Notes under the pieces: model-generated
Seen by the model: only the letters and a program-made list of their open reading frames with translations
Told to the model about the DNA's origin: nothing
The model's database searches: none
Made by a program: the position numbers and the translations under genes
Assembly (NCBI RefSeq): GCF_000226095.1
Contig: NC_016475.1
Location: forward strand, 1-64,000
Length of the DNA stretch: 64,000 nt
Reading direction: 5' to 3'
Source of the DNA: Thermothelomyces thermophilus ATCC 42464
Lineage: Eukaryota > Ascomycota > Sordariomycetes > Sordariales > Chaetomiaceae
Shown here: positions 56,479 through 64,000 of the stretch, piece after piece
Layout of the letters: each line of letters starts with the position of its first letter
Numbering within the stretch: the first letter of the stretch is position 1

Positions 56479-57878
56479 GGTTGTGGTTTGTCTGGATGGG
56501 TTGCGAGTGCGAAAGGGCGGAAGTCCGAAGGGGCTGGGTTGGAAGCGGCAGTATCGGAGGCGTGGGGGGATGGGCTTTCGGGATATTTTTTCTTCTCTCT
56601 ACTTCTCTTCGTCTTCTTTTCTCCTCGCGACGATTGCTGTCCTAGGCGAGTTTGGGCGCAGTGGGCAGGACTGGTGGCAATTGACAAGAGCGGCTGAATA
56701 GGACAGGTCGAGGGAGGAGAAAGAACTGGCGGGCGGGTTGCTGAGTTCAGAACCAAATGTCTGAATTGAGGTTGAGGTCGGGGGCTTTTCACATTTCACA
56801 TTTCACAAGCTCCGAGTCGGTCGGTAGCAACTGGAAAAACCACCAGGAGCCAAGCAATGGGCCGCCCAATTACAGCGCCGGGATCTCCTTTGAGCCCCGA
56901 AGGCCGGAGTCCACTCGTGCGACTCGAGGCAAGGACCACGCCACCAGGGCAGGGCACCCACTACTTAGTGTCCCCGCGCTCCCCACCTTACGATCGCACA
57001 GACATTCCTCGGAGGGAAGGCAGAAGGAACAAAGACGATAGAAGGGCATTCGCGTTTCGGTGCACGGAGTATGCACTCTTTACATTTTCAGAAACGTGCA
57101 TCCAACGAGCAGAGTTGCGTCGTGGTTACGCTGAAATGGTTGCAGCTACGTTTTGTCCGGTTGCTCCCCTCACCTCTCAGTTGTCTCATTTCACACCCCC
57201 CACCCCGTAAACCGCCGACCCGATTCTTCCCGCCATGGCACTTCAGCAGCAGCCGATCAGCCGGTTTGTTGAGGACTTGGTTAGCAATGAGGGGCGAGCC
57301 AACTTCGCTGCCCGTTTCGACTTGCCTTTGGTGTAACATACGACAAAAAGGTATTTCAACGATCTATGATATTTCATCATAGAATCATGTACTCGGTTCC
57401 CTGCAAGTTCGAGTTTGCCATGTGCGCATAAACATGCATTCCCGCGGCCAGATCCATAACGTGACCCACCCTTATCTCTGCTGTCCCCCGCGGTTGTCAT
57501 TATGTTGACTGCATTCGTCTTCCCCGCGCCTCGGGATTGGTTCATCAGCTGCATGGCGCCATTTTGGGGAACCTGGTTGAGTTAGGCAGCGAAGCCACCT
57601 TCCCCCCCTCCTCTGGCCCTTGGTATCCGTAACCGTCATGAATTCCCCATGCAAAATCTCTGGCGTTGCATGACTACGGTTGCTGACTCAGCTGGCTCGA
57701 CCTAACACTCGCCCGATGTTTTGCCGGACGAGATCCCGTTCGCGTTCCCGGGCCGGGGCCGCCTCCGTAACGACTCTTGTGTTTATTGATTCCCTAGCGT
57801 CTCTACTCTGAGAACCGACTAACAGGCATCACCAAGGACCTACTAGTACCTGCTAACAAAGTACAAACGGATACTTCA
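56479..57878. other. Intergenic, divergent promoters
   Basis: 1.4 kb between KGD4 (-) and the APH-like gene (+). No gene is recognised; a minus-strand open frame at 56340-56792 is partly antisense to or upstream of KGD4 and Pro/Ser-biased without family resemblance. Confidence 0.55.
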
Positions 57879-58688
57879 ATGCCTCCTCCTAATTTTCTGC
57901 ACGAAAATAGAGAACCCGGCTGCTGGGCTGTTCTTGCCGATCGGAAATTCTTCTCCCTGCCAAAGCTGTTCGTCAAGCGGACCCTACGGAGGCACGAGTG
58001 GTCGGACCTCGGCGATAACTACATCTTGACGCCTTCTGCTGCCCTGCCCCAGCGGTTCCGAACCGACGTCGCCGTCCAGCAGTATCTACGCGAACGGACT
58101 AATATACCTCTGCCCGCATTCGCGTCGACGTTTGAGGACGACGGCGCCATGTATCTAGTAATGGAGTTTGTGCAAGGCGTCCGCATGGACGAGCTGTCTG
58201 AGGACGACCAAAAGGTCGTCGAGAAGGAGCTGCTGCTGCACGTGGAGACGCTCAAGTCGCTACGATCCGACACCCCCGGCGTGCCAGGCGAGCCGCTCAT
58301 GATTGCGCCGCAGCGCGTCTGTGACTTTCATTGGAAGTATCACAGTGCCTGGCGGCCGCGTAGCGGTATCAAGGGCGACTTTGTCTTCTGCCACAACGAC
58401 TTGGGCCAGTATAACGTGCTCGTCGACCCCAAGACGCTCAAGATCACGGCCATCATCGACTGGGAGTTTGGCGGCTTCTGGCCCGAGTGGTTCGAGAGGC
58501 CGTTTTGGTCGCGGCGGGGTAACAGTTATGCACTTGAGGGGGAGGAGGACGACACGCAACGTTGCCGCGAGTGGCTGATGGCTAACTGCGAGGAGGTTGA
58601 GCTACCACACCTGCCTACCCTTCACGATAAGCTTAACTCGATGCCGGGGGCCCCTAAAAACTCGGGCGACAAGCCATCGGGAGGCTAG
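57879..58688 (+). CDS. APH-fold small-molecule kinase-like protein
   Basis: A single exon encodes 269 residues. The C-lobe has the phosphotransferase motifs FCHNDLGQYNVLVD (H-x-D...N, about residues 168-181) and IIDWEFGGF (metal-binding Asp, about 191-199), which define the aminoglycoside phosphotransferase/choline kinase-like family. An N-lobe lysine candidate lies in KLFVKRTLRR, and the hinge in YLVMEFVQGVRMDEL. Fungi carry large, lineage-expanded sets of such proteins whose substrates are unknown; resistance to aminoglycosides should not be assumed. The length is short for the family (often 280-400), but both catalytic motifs are present. Confidence 0.87.
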   Translation: MPPPNFLHENREPGCWAVLADRKFFSLPKLFVKRTLRRHEWSDLGDNYILTPSAALPQRFRTDVAVQQYLRERTNIPLPAFASTFEDDGAMYLVMEFVQGVRMDELSEDDQKVVEKELLLHVETLKSLRSDTPGVPGEPLMIAPQRVCDFHWKYHSAWRPRSGIKGDFVFCHNDLGQYNVLVDPKTLKITAIIDWEFGGFWPEWFERPFWSRRGNSYALEGEEDDTQRCREWLMANCEEVELPHLPTLHDKLNSMPGAPKNSGDKPSGG

Positions 58689-60564
58689 TAGGAGGCTGTA
58701 CGGATTAGAGAGTATCAGATAAGGACCCCCAACACCTAATTTTTACAGGGGGGCGGCCTACAGAGGTACCAGGGCCTAACAAAGGCCCAGAGCTCCCTAC
58801 TAGTACAGGCTCGTACGGGGGCTATTAGCCTCCGTGACTTCCTTTTCCGGGCTAAGGTCCCGGGGGGTTAGTACCCCCTACTATACCTGGGAAACAGTTG
58901 AGTACCTAGTTATATAGTGCCCGAACCTACCAAGAGACCGAACCTGGGAACCTAGGGAAATATAGTCGTAAAGAGACCTAGACCTCGTTTTACGGGGCCT
59001 GGGGGCTTGAAACTGACGGCTCGGCTCCCTGTTGTGCATGCAGTGCGTGTCAGGACGGCTGTCTGTAGCATCACATGCCGGAGGCCTGGGGGGCCGGCCC
59101 TGTCCGTTGCCGAGGTGAAAGGTCGACAATGAGGAAAGATGTAGCGGCTCTCAGGTATCTCGATCAAAAAAGCCATTCGTACTAGTTCGGTAGAACTAGA
59201 TGATAGCTCACCAGTCAGAGCAAGCGAGGGCTTTTGAGCCACCATCAAGCATGTGAATCAACAGTTGTTCGTCGTTGACTGTTGAGGGGAATCATTGAAC
59301 CGATGAGCAAGTCCATCGAGTGTAATTAGTTAATGAAAAGGGTTCTGATTCGACCCCTAAAAGCCTCAGAATGCCCGCGCGTCGGGCGTGAGGGCCTAGT
59401 CGAGGAGTTAACCAACAAGTCAAGCCAGCCAGCAGTAGTTTTGAAGAGCTGTGCTTATTATTCAAGAGGGGCGGAACATCTGGATGCACTTGTTGTGTAG
59501 CTCCTCGACATAACACATCTCCAAGTGTTCCGTACCTCAAATTCCCTGTGCATAGATGTTTCCTGTTCAAAAGACTTTATTCGATAATCATTTCGCGACC
59601 ACAGAACCAAGACGATGGGCATGTGTCCTCCGGCTCTTCAAGACCAGATCAGAATGCCGAAAACATGTTAATATGCGGTCTATTAAGGTCTGAAAGCTAC
59701 CGCAACCTTCGTGGGCCACACTAGCCTCAGGGTCCCGTTTTACATCCGGAGGATGTAGACGCTTCGATAAACACAAAGTTCGTGGGTCCACAAGTAGAGC
59801 AATACAATGAGAGCTAACTAAGTGTCTAGCTATAGATCAGTGATGCAGGATCAGAGAGTTGAAAACATGTAGAGAGGCGGGGAGGAGAGGCCAAAGGAGC
59901 TCAGCAAGCAGCAACCATGCTACATCCGAACATTCCGTCAGGGTCACTTCCATTGGAAGATGGCGTACGCGCCGGGCACTACGCATAAGCCAGAAACCAG
60001 GTATGAGGTATCATGAGAAGTATTCTCGCATATGTAGAACTGAGAAAGCCAATTAGCTTTCTGTAGAGCTTATCGCTTCTATACTACTGCTGCGTCTCTC
60101 TCTCTCTCTCGTTTTTTTATTTTTTATGTCATTTTCCTTGCTTGTTAGCTTGGTCGTGATAACTGCTGTAGTTATACTTTTGTTCCTGTGTTCTACTCTT
60201 TTCTCTTCCTACTCGTCTCCATTCTTTCCTTTTTAATCTGTGTGGTCCATAAATGGGCTATCATTTCTTGCAATATGTGGTGCTGATAATGATTCGTGAT
60301 GCTGTGAAAGGCGGCGAGCCAAACTCGGTTGACAGGTGGCGGTCAGTTGCAGCCGTTGACAAATCGACACTGCCTTTACGAATTACGGAATACTGATTAG
60401 TACTTGGCCCACCGACTTAAATTCTGGCAGCAACCTTTCGCAACAAGGTCAGAACGAGTCGCCCAATAGTGCAATTGGATCTTCTCGATGCAATTCTGGT
60501 CGGTCGCAAAGGAGAAACAGCGCAGGGAAACAGCACAAGCAAGGCACGAGAGGAGAGGACAAGC
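58689..60564. other. Intergenic with a possible RIP relic
   Basis: 1.9 kb without a recognisable gene. 58690-58980 is rich in CTA/TAG words, like lightly RIP-damaged repeat DNA. A (CT)n stretch lies near 60094-60110. The right end holds the heme lyase promoter. Confidence 0.5.
60463..60478. promoter_or_regulatory. Paired CCAAT boxes upstream of heme lyase
   Basis: CCAAT at 60463-60467 and its reverse complement ATTGG at 60474-60478 lie about 90-100 bp before the heme lyase start. The HAP/CBC complex binds CCAAT and regulates respiratory and heme genes in fungi; the link here is inference. Confidence 0.35.
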
Positions 60565-61449
60565 ATGAAGGGCTTCTTCGGTTCCAATCCGGCGCGAGAG
60601 GGGGACGGGGAGGCGGCCAAGTGCCCCGTCGACCACAAAACGCGCGAGCTGTGGTTGCAGCAAGCGCAGCAAGCGCGCGCCGCGAATTCGCCAGCAGTTT
60701 CGGCATCGCCGAACCCGCAGTCGACGGAGAGAGTAGCCGCGCCGCCGGCACCGCAGGCCGCTTCTTCCTGGTCGTCATGGTTCCGGCTCCCTTCCTTCGG
60801 CCAACAGCAAAAATCCCAGGACGCTCCGGCGACGCAGACATCAACACCACCACCACCGCCACCACGACGGCGCGACGAGTTGCAGCTTGACGAGACGCGC
60901 GAGATCTCGAGCATCCCGCGGTCCTCGAACCCGGGCCCCGCCGCGTGCCCCGCCAACCACGAACAAGAGACGGGGGCGTCGACGACGGGCAACTGGGTGT
61001 ACCCGTCCGAGAAGCAGTTCTTCGAAGCCATGAAGCGCAAGGGCCACCAGGCGGCGGCGGAGGACATGAAGACGGTGGTGCCCATCCACAACGCGGTCAA
61101 CGAGCGGGCCTGGGCCGAGATCCTCAAGTGGGAGGCGCCGTACGTGCAGCCGGCGGTCAAGGGCGGGTGCGGCGGCCCGAGGCTGCATAGCTTCGCGGGC
61201 CTGGGCAGCGCGACCATGAGCCCCCGGGCCAGGATCAACACGCTGCTGGGTTACACGGCGCCGTTTGACCGGCACGACTGGGTCGTGGACCGCTGCGGCA
61301 CCAAGGTGGAATACGTGATTGACTTTTACGCGGGGCGGAATGACGGGGCCGGCAAAGGGAAGCTCAACTTCTACCTGGATGTCAGGCCGAAGCTCAATAC
61401 GTGGGAGGGCATCAAGATGCGGGCCCTGCGGGCTGTTGGACTATCATGA
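60565..61449 (+). CDS. CYC3: Cytochrome c heme lyase (holocytochrome c synthase)
   Basis: A single exon encodes 294 residues. The enzyme attaches heme to apocytochrome c in the mitochondrial intermembrane space. Two Cys-Pro heme-regulatory motifs are present, KCPVDH (C20) and ACPANH (C128), separated by a low-complexity Pro/Ser/Gln region. The catalytic core follows: NWVYPSEKQFFEAMKRKG, VPIHNAVNERAW (with the heme-ligand His near residue 175), LKWEAPY, SPRARI, FDRHDWVVDRCG, YVIDFY and LDVRP. An upstream in-frame ATG at 60469 would add 32 residues; the start at 60565 (MKGFFGSNPA) is preferred because the family begins close to the first CP motif. Fungi have separate lyases for cytochromes c and c1; the two CP motifs and overall core favour the c enzyme, though c1 lyase is the alternative. 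Confidence 0.9.
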   Translation: MKGFFGSNPAREGDGEAAKCPVDHKTRELWLQQAQQARAANSPAVSASPNPQSTERVAAPPAPQAASSWSSWFRLPSFGQQQKSQDAPATQTSTPPPPPPRRRDELQLDETREISSIPRSSNPGPAACPANHEQETGASTTGNWVYPSEKQFFEAMKRKGHQAAAEDMKTVVPIHNAVNERAWAEILKWEAPYVQPAVKGGCGGPRLHSFAGLGSATMSPRARINTLLGYTAPFDRHDWVVDRCGTKVEYVIDFYAGRNDGAGKGKLNFYLDVRPKLNTWEGIKMRALRAVGLS

Positions 61450-62058
61450 CGAGGTTGGCTTAGGGAGAAAAACCCGGTAGAAATACCGATGGGTCGCCGG
61501 GGTGTACGGATACTGTTTGATGGCATATATGTACAATACCACTCAACCTGTTGTCGGTTTTTTTTCTGTATACAAGTAGGTGATGGCGTTAGGAGGGGGA
61601 GCAGGCAAGGGGGGTTCAATAAAATAGAGAGGGTTTGGGACACTGAAGGCGAGCAGCGTGGAAGCATCGACCATCGACCATCGACCATCGAGTGTTGAGT
61701 CGTCGCCGAACAAAGGCGGACGCATATTAGGTTACGTCCATCACTCCCCTTCTTCTTGGTATCACAAAGAAAAATAAAGTATATACAAAGTGCCGCAATC
61801 ACATCCTCAAAGAAAACATAATACTTCATCCGTGGCCCGATAAACCTAACAATAGAAATCCGCGATTGGCAGGGAAAGCTCTTGTTCAAAAACCACACAC
61901 ATTTGCTCATGTATCATTGGCGTCATCTAATCATGCTTAGCCTCTAAAAGGCCGTTGTGGCGTATTGGGTCTTTCTCGGACAGATGGGGTCCTGGCGATT
62001 GCGTCATTAGCTTAGTTTACCCCAGTCCTTGTTACTGATACAGCCGTAGGTTCGGGGT
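61450..62058. other. Intergenic between convergent genes
   Basis: 3' flanks of the heme lyase (+) and RUS (-) genes, with a short tandem ATCGACC repeat near 61667-61690. No gene is seen. Confidence 0.6.
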
Positions 62059-63557
62059 TTAAGGGCCGAAATGGAGGAGGACTTGGGGGAAGGGGGGGGG
62101 GCGCGGCTTGCCTTTCCTTCCATCGCCCACTCGCACCCTGACTGGTAGTCTCGTCTCCAAGGCGTTAACCTCGAGATCCCAACCGGCAGCGGTCATGGCT
62201 GCGAATATGGTCTGCTTCTGCTCATCCGACACGTAACCCAGGGGCATCTCGTTCTCGTAGTGGCTATGCAGGCCATCCTTAAGCGCCGAATCGAAGTGGT
62301 ATGCGTGGTTGACGGCGTCGAACCAGGCCGAGAGCGGGTGCTTCGTCCCCTCCTTCAGAGCGATCCGGATGTAGAAATGACCGCCGCGATGCCATATCCC
62401 CATGAAGTACGTGCTCGTCTCAAAGTCGTACCGGTGGTAGCCCCTCGGATTCCAGGACATGAGGTCTCCGTAGGTTCCGAAATCGCAGAAGCCGGTGTAG
62501 TCATTGGTCTTGCTGGACATGTTGCCCCTCCCGTTGCCCAGGATGCTCTCCCTCTGGGCCACCTGCTCCGGCGTGAGCACCACCCCGTGGTCCAGCCACT
62601 CGCGGAAGACGATGGTGGCGCGCTGGCGGTTTAGCGAGCGCATCTTGACGGAGCGCACGGCGCGGTAGTTCATGGTGAGATGGACGCCGGCCAGGATCAC
62701 CATCAGCATCCAGACGACCTGCTTGTCCTCGACCATCCGGACCACCAGAGAGCCGACCAGCATGCCCAGCAGGCTGACGACCGTCTCCTGGGATGCCTCC
62801 TTGGCATTGAGCTCGGCCAGGTTGCCCGTCAGGGCGAAGTGGGCCGACAGGCTGGCCTTGCTGGCGTTGGCGGCGACGCCGCACAGCGAGCGGAGCACGC
62901 CGGCCGAGACGATGACGCCGAGCTTGGGCAGGTACGGCAGGGCCGGGGTGAGCAGGTCGAGGAACTGGGCGCTGTCGTTGAAGATGTCGGCCAGGAAGCG
63001 GTAGAACTTGCACTCGGGCTCGATGGCCTGGCCCATGCGGTGGGCGAAGAGGATGGTGGCGATGCGCGAGATGGTGTCGCCCGTGATCTTGAGGATCAGC
63101 GCGCCCGTGGGCGAGGACGACGAGTCGCCCACGCCGAGGCCCTCGAGCACGGCCCGGTTGGCGAGCAGCGACGTGATGGACGAGGCAAACGCCTGCAGCG
63201 AATCGAAGGTCTGGTAGGCGAGGTAGTCGCCCGTCACGGTGTGCGGGTATCCGGCTGGGAGGAAGGCGTAGAGGATTGCCTTGAGGAGGGGCACTTCGGT
63301 TTTCTCCTGCGCGCCCGAGAGCGAATCGTCAGCGGGGCGTGCGCGCGATCGAATGAGCGTTTCAAAAATGCAATTGTTGTTGCCGTCAGGGAAACAGGGA
63401 GCTTGGGTTGGCCGTGTAGACCATGCCGAGGCCAGGCGGCTTTTGTGGGAGATGGAAGTTTCGCACTCACGGACTTGAGCTTCTCCTTCTCCCCGCTGTC
63501 AGTGTACGTGCAGAGCACCTCGCCCGCCGAGTCGATGTCGTAGAAGCTCCGGCTCAT
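62059..63557 (-). CDS. RUS family (DUF647, root UV-B sensitive-like) protein
   Basis: Exons on the minus strand are 63557-63471 and 63306-62059, giving 444 residues. The family core is clear: LPAGYPHTVTGDYLAYQTFDSLQAFASS, GDTISRIATILFAH, CKFYRFLADIFNDSAQFLDLLTP, AGVLRSLCGVAANASKASLSAHFA, NLAELNAKEASQETVVSLLGML and HLTMNYRAVRSV. Several hydrophobic segments (about 40-60, 150-175, 205-245) suggest membrane association. Plant RUS1/RUS2 act in UV-B sensing and vitamin B6-related pathways; the fungal role is unknown. The last 150 residues are less conserved and hydrophilic. The first exon encodes 29 residues (MSRSFYDIDSAGE...) and the 164-nt intron is the longest in the window. Confidence 0.88.
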
Positions 63558-64000
63558 GGCGGCGGTTGTCGCATTCTCTCGTCTTTCAAGAAGAAGGAAA
63601 AAATAAAAAGAAACAGAAAAAATAAAAAGAATGAACGATAAAATGCTGGGAGGGATGGAAAGGGCTGAAGCGGGCGAGCAAGTTCGGGTCTTGGGGTTGG
63701 TGGCTTCTTCAGGCAATGAGCGACGGGCCGAGACCTTCCCACAGGTTTGGCCGGTTAGCAGTTCCCGTCACTTGCAGCAGGGCCAAGCAGCAGGTGCGGC
63801 GGTGGCCAGAATTGGAGCTTTGGCGCGTGCAGTTCGCGTGCCTGAAGGGGCATCCCGTCAGCGATTGATTCCCCTGAAGCTCGGGCTTCTGACGTAACGT
63901 TGGGGCTTATCGACCATTATCAGGTTCTGGCCCTAGGCCCATCCGGGGGCTGCCAAGCCTGGGGGATCAACCCTGCCGACGCTATTACTCCGCACTGAGA
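63558..64000. other. Upstream region of RUS gene to window end
   Basis: An A-rich stretch at 63595-63650 is followed by GC-rich DNA. No gene is recognised before the window ends. Confidence 0.5.

Noticed and set aside
62680-63543. Plus-strand open frame of 287 codons
   Set aside because: Antisense to the RUS gene and made of Arg/Gly/Glu/Asp-biased sequence typical of the complement of GC-rich coding DNA.
1-64000. tRNA, rRNA, CRISPR arrays, secondary-metabolite core enzymes
   Set aside because: Read through for tRNA T-loop words, rRNA blocks, direct-repeat arrays and PKS/NRPS motifs; none was found, though short RNAs could be missed by eye.

Overview
The window is one chromosome end of a filamentous ascomycete. 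It opens with 24 perfect CCCTAA telomere repeats. Genes have short introns (about 47 to 164 nt) with GTRNGT-type donors, coding DNA is GC-rich, and the repeats are extremely TA-rich, the signature of repeat-induced point mutation (RIP). Gene content (fungal MCU, SidF/SidL-type siderophore acyltransferase, HGT-type glucose transporter, GH43 arabinan enzymes, RUS family) fits a Sordariomycete. A Sordariales or Chaetomiaceae-like species is an inference, not a demonstration.

Layout. 1-170 is telomere. 171-3306 is a wrecked subtelomere: the 3' end of a Gypsy-type element with a roughly 450-bp LTR, then a Copia pol fragment and a short Copia-type LTR. That LTR abuts a 5'-truncated anion:cation-symporter gene (to 5022). 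From 5.4 to 33.2 kb lies a normal gene-bearing arm: mitochondrial calcium uniporter, siderophore acyltransferase, a 2EXR protein with a long acidic tail, a short-chain dehydrogenase, a glucose transporter, a polynucleotide kinase/phosphatase, a concentrative nucleoside transporter, two divergent GH43 arabinan-degrading enzymes, a hemerythrin-like protein and an IlvD/Edd dehydratase of the sugar-acid type. From 34587 to 45106 sits a nested repeat: a DNA transposon with 99-bp terminal inverted repeats, about 2.9 kb on its own, split by a complete-length Gypsy element (35924-43514) with 448-bp LTRs and a TACTA target duplication. 45.1-49.3 kb is gene-poor. The last segment (49.4-63.6 kb) holds a Ser/Pro-rich hypothetical protein, a MARVEL membrane protein, the small mitochondrial KGD4/YMR-31 protein, an APH-fold kinase, cytochrome c heme lyase and a RUS/DUF647 protein.

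How the genes fit together. The clearest functional grouping is at 25.9-33.2 kb. A secreted endo-arabinanase and a secreted exo-acting GH43 share a 0.9-kb divergent promoter, and 1.8 kb further on lies an Fe-S sugar-acid dehydratase whose cysteine spacing matches L-arabinonate-type enzymes rather than dihydroxyacid dehydratase. This suggests a possible arabinan-to-arabinonate catabolic group. The other genes are mostly single housekeeping genes, several of them mitochondrial (MCU, KGD4, heme lyase). Exon models were built by hand from reading frame, splice phase and family resemblance; no database search was possible.
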